Below, in pieces: positions 1 through 8,068 of a stretch of DNA of 64,000 nucleotides. The stretch comes from Sporomusa sp. KB1 (GTDB lineage: Bacteria; Bacillota; Negativicutes; Sporomusales; Sporomusaceae): positions 3,913,546 through 3,977,545 of the forward strand of contig NZ_VLKC01000002.1 in the NCBI RefSeq assembly GCF_007830295.1, given 5' to 3'. The notes under the pieces were generated by a model. That model was not told where the DNA came from, ran no database searches, and was given only the letters and a program-made list of their open reading frames with translations. A program made the translations under genes and the position numbers. How positions within the stretch are numbered: position 1 is the first letter of the stretch; every line of letters begins with the position of its first letter.

Positions 1-885
1 GGTTATAACCAGTTGTCGTTTATCTTGCCATATGTAGTAATGGTTCCTCGCCTTTTTTCCGGTGCTGTATTACTTGGTGACATTCAACAGTCTGCTTCTG
101 CGTTTTCTCAGACCAGAATGTCCTTTTCCTGGTTTATCTATAATTACGGAGCGTTGGCGGAATGGAAAGCCACGGTGGATCGACTCATCGGTTTTGAAAA
201 GGCGATGGTCCAAGCCGAGGCTTTAGGGCCGAAGGGAGTCAAGTGCCAAACCGGCTCGGTGGGTGAGAAAATACACATTTCGGGACTCAATGTGTGGCTG
301 CCTGACGGTAGACCGTTGTTTCATGGGATTACCTTCGATGCTCAGCCAGGTAGCCGTATTTTACTATATGGGCCGTCAGGGTGTGGAAAAACCACCCTTT
401 TTCACACCCTGAACGGCTTGTGGCCTTTCTGCCAGGGGAATATCACGCTGCCTGCTCGGGCGCGAATGTTGTTCATTCCCCAGAAACCTTTTTTACCGAT
501 TGGTACTCTGCGACAAGCCATGGTTTATCCTGACACCGCTATTAATTATGAAGCAGATCGTCTGATAGAAGTGTTGGAGGCCTGCGGCTTGTCGCAGTTG
601 TGTGGGAAACTTGACGAAGAACAACATTGGACACAACAATTATCATCTGGCGAGCAGCAACGGCTGGCGTTTGCCCGATCTCTGCTGCTCCAGCCTCAAT
701 GGCTGTTTCTTGATGAAGCGACATCGGCGTTAGATGAATTAAGCGAAGCAAAACTTTATCAGCTTCTCCTAGACAGACTGCCTGATGCGTCGATAATAAG
801 CATAGCCCATAAGCTTTCAGTGATGCAGTTTCACGAATGCAAAATAGATCTTACAAAAATGGGAAACGGCTTATCAGAACAATAG
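1..885 (+). CDS. ABC transporter, fused permease-ATPase, 3' part (SbmA/YddA type)
   Basis: The reading frame is open from the first base, so the gene starts before the window and about 294 C-terminal residues are seen. The first ~75 residues look like the end of a membrane domain. The rest is a nucleotide-binding domain: Walker A GPSGCGKTT near residue 124, signature LSSGEQQRL near 213, Walker B WLFLDEATS near 233 and a SIAHK switch histidine. The half-transporter layout and the sequence around the domain junction resemble the SbmA/BacA/YddA and peroxisomal ABC-D group, which move peptides, B12 or acyl compounds. The substrate cannot be told. No partner gene follows. Confidence 0.85.
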   Translation, partial: GYNQLSFILPYVVMVPRLFSGAVLLGDIQQSASAFSQTRMSFSWFIYNYGALAEWKATVDRLIGFEKAMVQAEALGPKGVKCQTGSVGEKIHISGLNVWLPDGRPLFHGITFDAQPGSRILLYGPSGCGKTTLFHTLNGLWPFCQGNITLPARARMLFIPQKPFLPIGTLRQAMVYPDTAINYEADRLIEVLEACGLSQLCGKLDEEQHWTQQLSSGEQQRLAFARSLLLQPQWLFLDEATSALDELSEAKLYQLLLDRLPDASIISIAHKLSVMQFHECKIDLTKMGNGLSEQ

Positions 886-967
886 AGAATCAGCTTAGGG
901 TGCGTTTGCAATAATTATTTTCTATAACTTTAGCCTAATTATATTTTGATAAGGGAGAGTGTATTTT

Positions 968-1699
968 ATGTCACTACTAGAAGAAGCTAAACCGCGGCTT
1001 GCCAAGATGGCGATGGATAATGGGTGGGAAGAAACGGAGAAGGTTTTCATCGTTTCGGCCCGCGATCTTACTCCGGAGGAAGCGATTGGGAATCCGGACC
1101 GGGACGATTATCCGTTGCTCAACGGGAAAGAAGTGATGCTGGAGTCGCGATTTCATGACGGAATCGGACAGGCGTTTACTGATCAGCCGGGACGGTTTGA
1201 AGGTACTTTGGGCGATGTTTTGCATATGCCTTTAGATAATAATTTTAGGAGGGCGGTTTTTGTCGCGACGCTGAATGCGGTAATGCGCAGTTTAAAAAAA
1301 GCCGAGGCGACAATTCATTGTAAAGACAAAGAGCCGGCTCTTTGTGCCCAGAAATTGCCGCAGTATATCCGGGAACATTATGGAAAGCCCAAAATAGCGT
1401 TTATTGGATTTCAGCCGGCCATGATTCAGGCTTTGACGGAAGCGGGATTTGATTTGCGGGCAACTGACCTTAATCCGGATAACATCGGCCAAATTCGTTG
1501 TGGTACCCGCATTTACGACGCTGCCTTGAATGTGGAACATGCCCGTTGGGCGGATCTTGTGTTGTCTACTGGCACTGTACTGGTGAATGACACATACCGT
1601 GAATTACAGCAAGGCCAGCCGGTGATTTATTACGGGGTAACTGTAGCGGGTCTGGCTCAAATGTTTGATTTGCCACGGATTTGTTTTTGTGGGCAATAA
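968..1699 (+). CDS. DUF4213/DUF364 Rossmann-like protein
   Basis: A 243-residue cytosolic protein. The N-terminal part resembles DUF4213 (enolase-like N-terminal fold) and the C-terminal part, from about KIAFIGFQPAMI onward, is the DUF364 Rossmann-like domain with a possible metal-chelate or corrinoid-related role in the family. ATG 968 is preferred over the GTG at 959 because AAGGGAGAG at 951-959 then sits at a normal distance. In anaerobes such genes often lie by metal ABC transporters, but here the upstream gene is an unrelated fused half-transporter. Specific function unknown. Confidence 0.75.
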   Translation: MSLLEEAKPRLAKMAMDNGWEETEKVFIVSARDLTPEEAIGNPDRDDYPLLNGKEVMLESRFHDGIGQAFTDQPGRFEGTLGDVLHMPLDNNFRRAVFVATLNAVMRSLKKAEATIHCKDKEPALCAQKLPQYIREHYGKPKIAFIGFQPAMIQALTEAGFDLRATDLNPDNIGQIRCGTRIYDAALNVEHARWADLVLSTGTVLVNDTYRELQQGQPVIYYGVTVAGLAQMFDLPRICFCGQ

Positions 1700-2001
1700 C
1701 GTTCTCAAAAGCTTTTTCATCCAATGAAGATTTAGGCGTAGCACCGCAGTAAAAAGTTTTGAAGACTGACCGATAAATTGAGACTATCCCCAAAACTGTG
1801 TAAACCTCCAAGTTGGTGTAAAGTAGCATCAACTTGGAGGTTTTTATTATGGCAAGAACAAAGAGAGCAATGGGGAAAAGAACATTTGCTTAACAGTAAC
1901 AACAAACACGTGATAGCTGGAGGGCTTTCTAAGGGCTACGCCTTGTGTGGTTTGGATTGGTTATTGCTAAACTACCAAATAATGATAACCAGGGGCTTCT
2001 C
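1700..2001. other. Intergenic stretch with hairpin and IS remnant
   Basis: No credible gene. It holds a 16-bp hairpin at 1803-1844 followed by five T, which could terminate the DUF364 transcript, and an IS256-like end (annotated separately). A short open stretch after the DUF364 stop is too weak to call. Confidence 0.5.
1779..1893 (+). mobile_element. Possible IS256-family end remnant
   Basis: Bases 1779-1804 read GAGACTATCCCC then AAAACTGTGTAAAC, which is like the terminal inverted repeats of IS256 (mutator) elements as I remember them (GA..A.T.C...AA..TGTGTAAA). It is followed by a 14-codon open frame (1849-1893) with lysine/arginine-rich residues and then nothing recognisable, and no second end was found. 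This would be the scar of a decayed insertion. The family assignment rests on the terminus alone. Confidence 0.35.
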
Positions 2002-2640
2002 TTATACTAGACGGAATAATCCGATGAGAATAAGAATAGCTCCGGGCAAGAAAGGAAACCGTTTCTTCAAGTTTTCCGATATCAGGTGAGAAGATGACCA
2101 ACTGCCGAAGGCGATAAAAGCCATTTGGATAATGCCCATTATCAGCGGTGTATGCAGGGGCAAGAATCCCATCAGACTGGCGGCGAAGGTGGCGACCATG
2201 TTGTCAATGCCAAGAGCCAGTCCCAGGAAGATCGCCTCCATGGGACTGATGGATTTAGATTTATCAATGTCGGCCTTTTCCGGATTCGCCATAATGCAGA
2301 TGATTAGTTTTCCTATTTTCAAAGTTACTTTACGGGTGTCAAATTCATTTTCTAAATCAGAGGCGGGAATATCTTTGGTCAGATATTCTTGGAACAAATT
2401 GAATCCGCCGAGCGTGATTAATAGTAGCGAACCGAAAATAACAGCAATATGGACATCGATAAATTGGCCAAGTATATAGGCGCACCACATGGAAAAGCCG
2501 GTGCATGCAGCAGTGATCAGGCCAATTATAGCCAGTGATCGAAACGGCATGCTTATGGTTTTTAAACCATAAGCGATGCCTGCGGCAAACGAATCAAGAC
2601 TGACGGCAAAGCCCAATAGCAACACGTAAAAAACATTCAT
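2002..2640 (-). CDS. ytaF: Sporulation membrane protein YtaF, MntP-like
   Basis: 212 residues with about six membrane helices in two similar halves; each half starts with a helix carrying an acidic residue (GFAVSLDSFAAG and GLALGIDNMVA), as in MntP/YtaF-type cation exporters. A charged cytoplasmic linker (about residues 95-130) separates them, which is the YtaF layout rather than the short MntP. The start is the ATG at 2640, preceded by AGGAGGAC; a longer open frame upstream lacks a ribosome site. Known as a sporulation-expressed gene in Bacillus; substrate in this organism unproven. Confidence 0.85.
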   Translation of the reverse strand: MNVFYVLLLGFAVSLDSFAAGIAYGLKTISMPFRSLAIIGLITAACTGFSMWCAYILGQFIDVHIAVIFGSLLLITLGGFNLFQEYLTKDIPASDLENEFDTRKVTLKIGKLIICIMANPEKADIDKSKSISPMEAIFLGLALGIDNMVATFAASLMGFLPLHTPLIMGIIQMAFIAFGSWSSSHLISENLKKRFPFLPGAILILIGLFRLV

Positions 2641-2851
2641 AGAAATTGTCCTCCTGCGGTAATGGGATTTTGTATTCACGTTACTATATGATTTAGGTCG
2701 AACCTTGGTTACCAATCGTGGTTAACTATGGCAGGAAAGATGATGCCGAATGATTTAACATTATATGCCGGAATTCAGCGCTGAACGAAATTAGAATAAA
2801 GAAATCTACAAAAATGAGGTAAGAATGAGGCTGATAATTCAGAGACACCAT

Positions 2852-2887
2852 AAAAAATAGGCAATAACAAAATGCCGCCTATTTTTT
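2852..2887 (-). terminator. Terminator of the 28-aa membrane peptide gene
   Basis: An 11-bp stem AAAAAATAGGC / GCCTATTTTTT with a 14-base loop. On the minus strand it ends in a run of six T and overlaps the stop codon of the peptide gene at 2879. Confidence 0.6.
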
Positions 2888-2965
2888 GCGACAGGAATGA
2901 AGGTAAGTGAATACACCAATGCCGACTAGACCAATTAGGGAGATTGCCGCTAATAACTCTGGCAT
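2879..2965 (-). CDS. Small single-span membrane protein, 28 aa
   Basis: Starts with ATG at 2965 behind a strong site GGGAGGGTGG and ends in TAG inside a terminator hairpin, so it has its own complete translation and termination signals. The protein begins MPELLAAISLIGLVGIG, one hydrophobic helix of about 18 residues, and ends with a Cys and basic residues (HSCRKK). Size and pattern fit small membrane proteins such as transporter-associated peptides. It lies upstream of ytaF on the same strand order but is separated from it by ytaF's 5' region. Function unknown. Confidence 0.5.
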   Translation of the reverse strand: MPELLAAISLIGLVGIGVFTYLHSCRKK

Positions 2966-3394
2966 AAGGATACCACCCTCCCTAGCTAAGGCATTACTGG
3001 TTTATATATAATATTGCGATTATCAATGTAATGTTACATAAAGATTGTTTTTGTACACTGACCGTTCCTTAGATGCCGCGAATGATTATCTTTTTACATG
3101 GAGTTCTCACTTAAGAAGACTAAGCACAAGTGTAAATGTGCTTAGTCTTCTTAATATCTTGGTTATTGATTTGTAAATTTACTATCTATCAATCAAATCG
3201 CTCGGGGTACTTGCTGATGCGACGGAACCGGCAAAAAAACAAGAACCTAGTAAATTCGCACTTTGTTGAGCAGCAAAAAAATTTAATAAATATAACTAGC
3301 ACGCTTATCCCTTGTCCTTCATATAATTATTGTAGAATCTTGAATCTTGAATCTGCATATCCTGTGAAGATTTATAAATAGAGGAGGGGGAGAG
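2966..3394. other. Intergenic stretch, 18-bp inverted repeat only
   Basis: No convincing gene; an open frame at 3136-3381 has no ribosome site and begins inside a hairpin. The only structure is the inverted repeat at 3111-3154. Confidence 0.5.
3111..3154. repeat. Perfect 18-bp inverted repeat
   Basis: TTAAGAAGACTAAGCACA pairs perfectly with its mirror after an 8-base loop. It lacks a clear T run on either strand, so it could be a weak bidirectional terminator or a protein-binding palindrome. Confidence 0.6.
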
Positions 3395-3436
3395 ATGTTA
3401 AAGACTAGTGACTTAAACAAATCAGAGGTACAATAA
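3395..3436 (+). CDS. Possible 13-aa peptide or truncated gene start
   Basis: A very strong ribosome site (AGGAGGGGGAGAG) precedes ATG 3395, but the frame stops after 13 codons, just before a TTGGC-ACAA-GCCAA hairpin and the 3' end of the convergent recombinase. It may be a gene start cut off by insertion of the recombinase element, or a tiny peptide gene. Confidence 0.3.
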   Translation: MLKTSDLNKSEVQ

Positions 3437-3464
3437 TAAGCGCAAAATTGGCACAAGCCAAGTC

Positions 3465-4946
3465 TTATCTTATCTTAAATTCAAATTCTACCGAATCCTC
3501 AAGGCGTACAGCATAGACTTTTATACCTGATCGACGGAGGATATTTTGCTTATCAGCAAAGGTTTTAGCAGCTAAAATTTCCGCTGGTAAGATGGTAGGG
3601 TCGGTTATAGTTAACTTACTTTGAGAGTGACGGAGAGCAGTAAGGGCTGCTGTAACAGAAGTCAATTCCCTATTAATACTCTGTAGTTCTTTTTTGGCTG
3701 TGTCAGCAGCAATTAAATCCTCGCGGAACCAGGTAGTAATTTCAGTGCGTTTATTATATAAAGCCGCCTCAAGCTTGGACAATTTTCCAATCTCATCTGA
3801 ATAATCCTTTACAGCATCTTTTTTAATATACCGGTCCAGGTTGTTACTGCTCTTAGCCGAATTAACATAAATAGTCCATACAAATTCGTCAAAAATAGTA
3901 GCTGGTATTCGGCTGCACTGACAAGGTTGATCAAGCATATAGATAGCTGATTCTTTAGTAATACATGAGTAATAGTAATACATCTTAGGATCTGTCTTTT
4001 TACGGGCCCCTGGCCGTCCGTAGGCTGTCATAGAGCGCCCGCATAACGAACAGTATAGGATACCCTGCAACAAGTAATCATGGGTTGTATTGCGCTTTGC
4101 ATAGCGCTTATTTTTTTGTCGCTGCTTCTGGGCTTGCTGGTATGTTTCATAATCAACGATGGGGGGGACTGCTATGGGTATCCAATCCTCGCGGGGGACA
4201 TTCTTGATTTCCCGGGTGTTCTGTCCGGTCTTGGTAACTGCCTGGCGGAACAAGTAGTGCTGGCCATAGTACATGTCGCGTGTCAGTACCTGTTCGACAC
4301 AGTTGATAGAAAGGGGCTTACCAGCTTTACGGCCTTGAATTCCCATATGTGCTAGCTCCAGGGTAATTGTTCTGGCACCCATGCCTTGGTTGATGCACAT
4401 ATCATAAATCATTCGCACTACTTTGGCTTCATCTTCATTAATGATATACATAGAAGTCTCTTTATCAAAGTTGTACCCGTATGGCCGGCCATTATGGACT
4501 ATTTTACCGGAGTTAGCTTTTGCTTTCCGGCCCCGTTGAGTACGCTCACGAATCTTTGCTTTTTCAAAGGCGCTGATGGCTCCGCGTATACTGAAAAACA
4601 AACGACCTTCCGGGCTGGCATCATAGTCTCCGGTCACAAAGTAGAGGGCAACACCGGACTTTTCAATTTCGTCAGCTATGAGTAACTGATTGGTTAGGTT
4701 ACGGCTCAGGCGGTCTGGATCATAGATGCAGATGTTTTGAATAAGCTTGGCACGAAGGTCATTTCTAAGCTCATCGAGGGCGGGACGATCAAGATACTCG
4801 CCGCTATAGCCGTCATCGATATATTCTTTTATGTCTGTAATTCTCATACTTAGCAGGCGGGTGCGGCAGACCTGTAGTTGGTCTCCAAGTGAATAGCCGG
4901 ATTTAGCCTGTTCCTCTGAGCTTACACGAACGTACACTGCATTCAT
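3465..4946 (-). CDS. Large serine recombinase (site-specific integrase type)
   Basis: 493 residues. The N-terminal resolvase domain starts YVRVSSEEQ with catalytic Ser9 and holds the YDPDRLSR and FFSIRGAISAFEKAKIRERT segments. It is followed by a recombinase domain (about 155-255), a zinc-ribbon (YCSLCGRSM near 297 plus a second Cys group CQC near 340) and a coiled coil (about 370-440). That is the full length and order of phage or ICE/SPOIVCA-type large serine integrases. The start ATG 4946 has GGAGGGATGGGAG upstream. No phage or conjugation genes lie next to it, so it is a lone integrase, perhaps a remnant, or one acting on a distant element. Confidence 0.9.
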   Translation of the reverse strand: MNAVYVRVSSEEQAKSGYSLGDQLQVCRTRLLSMRITDIKEYIDDGYSGEYLDRPALDELRNDLRAKLIQNICIYDPDRLSRNLTNQLLIADEIEKSGVALYFVTGDYDASPEGRLFFSIRGAISAFEKAKIRERTQRGRKAKANSGKIVHNGRPYGYNFDKETSMYIINEDEAKVVRMIYDMCINQGMGARTITLELAHMGIQGRKAGKPLSINCVEQVLTRDMYYGQHYLFRQAVTKTGQNTREIKNVPREDWIPIAVPPIVDYETYQQAQKQRQKNKRYAKRNTTHDYLLQGILYCSLCGRSMTAYGRPGARKKTDPKMYYYYSCITKESAIYMLDQPCQCSRIPATIFDEFVWTIYVNSAKSSNNLDRYIKKDAVKDYSDEIGKLSKLEAALYNKRTEITTWFREDLIAADTAKKELQSINRELTSVTAALTALRHSQSKLTITDPTILPAEILAAKTFADKQNILRRSGIKVYAVRLEDSVEFEFKIR

Positions 4947-5044
4947 AGAGATCTCCCATCCCTCCTTCCATAAAGATATGTAAATCAGCTAAATTTATAA
5001 CACTGTAATGGAATGGCAAGTATAGAAAATTTTTCAGTAAATAT

Positions 5045-5097
5045 CATATGCGGCGCCCCTCATTGTTGATTCTTAACAATGAGGGGCGCCGCATATG
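5045..5097. repeat. Perfect 23-bp inverted repeat beside the recombinase
   Basis: Two 23-bp arms without mismatch (5045-5067 and 5075-5097) around a 7-base loop. The arms are GC-rich in the middle (GGCGCCCC) and capped by NdeI-like CATATG at both outer ends. No T run follows on either strand. It lies ~100 bp upstream of the recombinase start. Confidence 0.9.
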
Positions 5098-5143
5098 GGG
5101 CAAGTGTCCAGGCTATACCAGCATATATATTTACGGGGGTGAT

Positions 5144-5323
5144 ATGGTGGCGAAAAGGGAACTCAAGTTTATATTCAAAGGCTGCCAAGTTGATGATATA
5201 TGGTACCCGGCAGAACAGTATCCGGCAGACAACCTGCCAGACGAAATTAAGGCCGCCATAGAACAAGGTTGGCTAGAAGGATACTTTAAAAAACGTGAGC
5301 AACAGGAGAGTCAGTCCGGGTAG
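5144..5323 (+). CDS. Small acidic protein, 59 aa, unknown
   Basis: ATG 5144 follows TTACGGGGGTGAT, a usable ribosome site; an earlier ATG at 5048 lies inside the inverted repeat and is rejected. The protein (starts MVAKRELKFIFKGCQVDD) has a likely beta start and a helical, charged C-terminal half (AAIEQGWLEGYFKKREQQ). I recognise no family. It could belong to the recombinase element. Confidence 0.45.
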   Translation: MVAKRELKFIFKGCQVDDIWYPAEQYPADNLPDEIKAAIEQGWLEGYFKKREQQESQSG

Positions 5324-5406
5324 TTCCCGGCTGCTTAATAACTGGACAAGCGGGAGTGAAAAGATAAAAGCCGGCCATTATAAGCCGACTAGTAAAGCTG
5401 GTAACA

Positions 5407-5547
5407 TCATTTATCCGGTAAGTATGGTTTATTTTGAGTATTCTTTTCCTTAGCGCTATCGCGATTTGAATTATATTTTGGATCGCCGAAGGTAACCTTC
5501 CTTGAATTTGCGTTTATGTCTTGTTTATACAGAGAAATAAAAATCAC
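5407..5547 (-). CDS. Possible small hydrophilic protein with unusual start
   Basis: A 43-46 codon frame rich in Asn, Lys and Asp. A good ribosome site GAGGTGAT lies on the minus strand around 5542-5550, but at the expected distance the codon is ATT (5538), not ATG; the only earlier candidate, GTG 5547, overlaps the site itself. The next upstream gene (5584-5706, same strand) has the same GAGGTGATTTT site followed by ATG, so this looks like a sister gene with an ATT start or a destroyed start. Confidence 0.3.
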   Translation of the reverse strand: MIFISLYKQDINANSRKVTFGDPKYNSNRDSAKEKNTQNKPYLPDK

Positions 5548-5583
5548 CTCTTAGTGACAGTTTATCCTGAAAAAATTGCTGCT

Positions 5584-5706
5584 TCAACTATGTTTTTTAT
5601 TTATATCGTCCGTGTCTTTAGTTGATGACTTTTTATTACTATATTCTTTTAAAATTTCTTGTTGTTTCCTCCATTCACTAGTACGATCAGGATGTTTTTC
5701 GTCCAT
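5584..5706 (-). CDS. Small charged protein, 40 aa, unknown
   Basis: ATG 5706 is preceded by GAGAGGTGATTTT, an excellent ribosome site. The product (starts MDEKHPDRTSEWRKQQ) is hydrophilic, helical in prediction by eye and rich in Lys, Asp and Ser, with no Cys. Its size and composition are like small spore or stress proteins, but no motif proves this. Confidence 0.5.
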   Translation of the reverse strand: MDEKHPDRTSEWRKQQEILKEYSNKKSSTKDTDDINKKHS

Positions 5707-5787
5707 AAAATCACCTCTCGATTAGTATTTCCGTGGTGCGAGGAAATACGCAGTGAAAATTTGGAAAGTAAGGTATGAGGTGCCGCG

Positions 5788-5847
5788 ATGAGTGTGATTG
5801 ATGATAATTTGGATAATATAAATAGTAAGAAGCATAATATAAAATAG
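5788..5847 (+). CDS. Possible 19-aa peptide
   Basis: GAGGTGCCGCG then ATG 5788; the product begins MSVIDDNLDN and is acidic then basic. It sits just upstream of a decayed membrane gene and may be a leader or a remnant. Weak call. Confidence 0.25.
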   Translation: MSVIDDNLDNINSKKHNIK

Positions 5848-5874
5848 GTTGTGAAAAAGAAGGAGTGAAGAAAT

Positions 5875-6050
5875 TTGGAAATTCAAGCAGACAACGAAAC
5901 AAAAGCTGACGTAGACTATTTGGAAAACACAGATATAGCTTTGAATAATTTAGAGGAAAAGGAAAGACTTAGCATTGCGATGTCAAGCTATTATATATTA
6001 TTTCGGTAATTGCAGTAATAACGCCTACCTTTGGTAGCTGGCTTTTTTAG
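5875..6050 (+). pseudogene. Frameshifted small membrane protein gene
   Basis: AAGGAGTGAAG then TTG 5875 opens an acidic 44-codon frame that stops at 6009. About two bases off, from 5979, another frame continues with a clear hydrophobic helix (YIISVIAVITPTFGSWLF) and stops at 6050. Acidic N-terminus plus C-terminal membrane helix would make one ~58-residue protein, so a single indel near 5975-5985 is the simplest reading. Could also be two unrelated frames. Confidence 0.35.
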
Positions 6051-6119
6051 TTCAGGGCTTTATAATTAAAATTATGCAAGCGGAAATACTATATATGAAT
6101 ACGATAGGGAGGTATGTAT

Positions 6120-6509
6120 ATGACCGAAACAGACATATTCATCAAAGAAAAAGTTGTGCCGTTTAGGGAAAAAATTCTCAGTATCGTGAAAGAAAAACAT
6201 CCTTATTTATACTCTGTAGCGGATAGCCTCCTAGCTGGCCGTAAAAACAAAGTTGGTCTTCAGGTGACCCGGGATGGAGAAGTTATTGGCGAATATACAT
6301 TTCATCTGGAGGGGCTACGTGTAGAAAGTGTAGATACTGGCCAACTAGATTCAGGAATACACCACCCGTTGCTGGGTTTGGTTAAACCATACGGTGTAAT
6401 AGAGATAAATGCAATTGAGCGTATTGTTAATGATGAAGAACTTACTACTGAATTAATTAGTGCTTTTGCTAGGTATTTGCCTGACATTACAGTGAAATTT
6501 TTGCGGTAA
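6120..6509 (+). CDS. Conserved-looking hypothetical protein, 129 aa
   Basis: I do not recognise the family. The start ATG 6120 is placed 7 bases after AGGGAGG; the ATG at 6114 is too close to it. The protein has an N-terminal amphipathic segment, then a beta-rich part (VGLQVTRDGEVIGEYTFHL) and a helical C-terminus, a pattern somewhat like SCP-2/lipid-binding-type folds but without a decisive motif. No signal peptide or membrane helix. Monocistronic. Confidence 0.6.
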   Translation: MTETDIFIKEKVVPFREKILSIVKEKHPYLYSVADSLLAGRKNKVGLQVTRDGEVIGEYTFHLEGLRVESVDTGQLDSGIHHPLLGLVKPYGVIEINAIERIVNDEELTTELISAFARYLPDITVKFLR

Positions 6510-6654
6510 TTCTACCAAGGCTGCTGCTGGGGACGTTCCAACAGGAGTGGCTTTTACTTTTATCTTCCGGCCACATCTTTTGAGTACGTCCAGCTGTATA
6601 TAATGAAACTAAAACGGGAAGGATAGAATTATTACAGGAAAGGGTGGTATTATA

Positions 6655-6912
6655 ATGATTTGGTTTTTATTAATTGGATTAATTTCCGGTTGGCTTGCCA
6701 GCATGATTTCGCGCGGAGGATTCGGTTTCTGGGGCGATCTGGTAACAGGTGTTATAGGTTCTTTTATCGGTGGAAGTATATTTAACTATATGGGAATATC
6801 CACATATGGAATAATCGGATCAATCATTTCAAGTACTGTAGGAGCGGTTATACTTCTATGGGTTATACGGATAATTTTTCATGTAGCACCTGCCGCACAG
6901 AAGAAAGATTAA
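6655..6912 (+). CDS. GlsB/YeaQ/YmgE-family stress membrane protein
   Basis: 85 residues, three hydrophobic helices with the family's glycine pattern: GLISGWLAS near the start, GDLVTGVIGSFIGG in the middle and a C-terminal helix ILLWVIRII. This matches the transglycosylase-associated/GlsB family, small inner-membrane proteins induced by stress. AAAGGGTGG precedes ATG 6655. Monocistronic between two unrelated small genes. Confidence 0.85.
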   Translation: MIWFLLIGLISGWLASMISRGGFGFWGDLVTGVIGSFIGGSIFNYMGISTYGIIGSIISSTVGAVILLWVIRIIFHVAPAAQKKD

Positions 6913-7132
6913 CATTCCTTTAGCCGCCCAGCTTGGAAGTCTTGAAGAATCCACCATCAAAAGACGTGCAATTGGGTAAGTTTAAGCGCCTAAGCTCGTA
7001 CAAAAATAGACATTGAGACAAAGCCTTCTGTTGTAGGATAACTGCGACAGGAGGTATTTTTACTTATTACATAGGGAGGGAACATAATTATCTTCCCCTT
7101 ATCATAGATATTTATCAGGGAGGTGGTAACTA

Positions 7133-7408
7133 ATGCCAGATAAAAACATTGTTGGTAATACACGTGATTTGAAGTTGAAAGAAGTAATAAGTGTAATTGA
7201 TGGTAAGCGTATGGGACATATTACTGATATAGAAATTGACGTTGACACTGGGCGGCTTACCGCTATTGTTGTGCCAGGGATGGGGAAATTTTTAGGACTA
7301 TTTGGACGTAATGAAGATGTGGTTATTCCGTGGGATAAGATCAATAAAATCGGCATGGATGTAATTTTAGTTGAAGGCACAAGCCTCGGTGGGCTAAAGC
7401 ATGAATAA
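7133..7408 (+). CDS. YlmC/YmxH-family PRC-barrel sporulation protein
   Basis: 91 residues made of one PRC-barrel: KEVISVIDGKRMGHITDIEI, then a GRLTAIVVPG strand and the FLGLFGRNEDVVIPWDKI segment typical of YlmC/YmxH. GGGAGGTGG precedes ATG 7133 and a strong terminator follows, so it is transcribed alone. In spore formers this family is linked to sporulation; its exact role is not known. Confidence 0.85.
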   Translation: MPDKNIVGNTRDLKLKEVISVIDGKRMGHITDIEIDVDTGRLTAIVVPGMGKFLGLFGRNEDVVIPWDKINKIGMDVILVEGTSLGGLKHE

Positions 7409-7411
7409 CAT

Positions 7412-7445
7412 AAAAACTCTAACCGCGTAGTGGTTAGAGTTTTTA
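7412..7445 (+). terminator. Terminator after ylmC-like gene
   Basis: Thirteen-base arms AAAAACTCTAACC / GGTTAGAGTTTTT around a 7-base loop. Confidence 0.85.
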
Positions 7446-7584
7446 TGTTAAAATTTCCTATCAAGCAGGAGATATACAACATGTGGCGTATATATAACAT
7501 GTAGGATACAATATATAGTACTGCGGGGAATGACCTACAAATAGTATAACATACTTACTAGAGTAATCAAGGAGTGAGTGAAAT

Positions 7585-8049
7585 TTGCGCTGTCCTTTTT
7601 GTGGAGCAGCTGATAGTAAAGTTGTTGATTCAAGAGCAGCCGACGAAGGAAATTCTATTCGCCGGCGAAGAGAATGTTCGGTTTGCGTCCGCCGTTTTAC
7701 TACCTATGAAGTAGTTGAAGAAATACCACTAATGGTTATAAAAAAAGACGGACGTCGGGAGAGGTTTGAGCGTAGTAAGCTACTAGGCGGCTTGTTAAGA
7801 GCCTGTGAAAAGCGGCCAGTTCCTGTTAATGTGATTGAAACAGCTGTCAGCAAAGTCGAGAGAGATCTTTATAATAGTGTGGAACGAGAGGTTTCTACCC
7901 GGCAAATTGGTGAGTCTGTGATGCAGCACTTAAAAGAGATTGATCAGGTGGCCTATGTAAGGTTTGCTTCAGTGTATCGGCAATTTGCTGATATTAATAA
8001 CTTTATGCAGGAACTTGAGTTACTTATGAAAACACAGCATAAAGATTAA
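7585..8049 (+). CDS. nrdR: Transcriptional repressor NrdR
   Basis: 154 residues. Zinc ribbon with Cys3, Cys6, Cys31 and Cys34 at the N-terminus, then an ATP-cone domain (about 49-139) that senses ATP/dATP. NrdR represses ribonucleotide reductase genes through NrdR boxes. The start is TTG 7585 behind AAGGAGTGAG. It lies directly upstream of nrdD and nrdG, its expected targets, 19 bases from nrdD. Confidence 0.95.
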   Translation: MRCPFCGAADSKVVDSRAADEGNSIRRRRECSVCVRRFTTYEVVEEIPLMVIKKDGRRERFERSKLLGGLLRACEKRPVPVNVIETAVSKVERDLYNSVEREVSTRQIGESVMQHLKEIDQVAYVRFASVYRQFADINNFMQELELLMKTQHKD

Positions 8050-8068
8050 TCAATATGGGGGAAAGAGA

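Noticed and set aside
3136..3381. 81-aa frame
   Set aside because: Begins inside an inverted repeat, lacks a ribosome site and has no protein-like pattern.
6930..6985. Short coding trace LAAQLGSLEESTIKRRAIG
   Set aside because: About 20 residues without start or match; cannot be told from chance.
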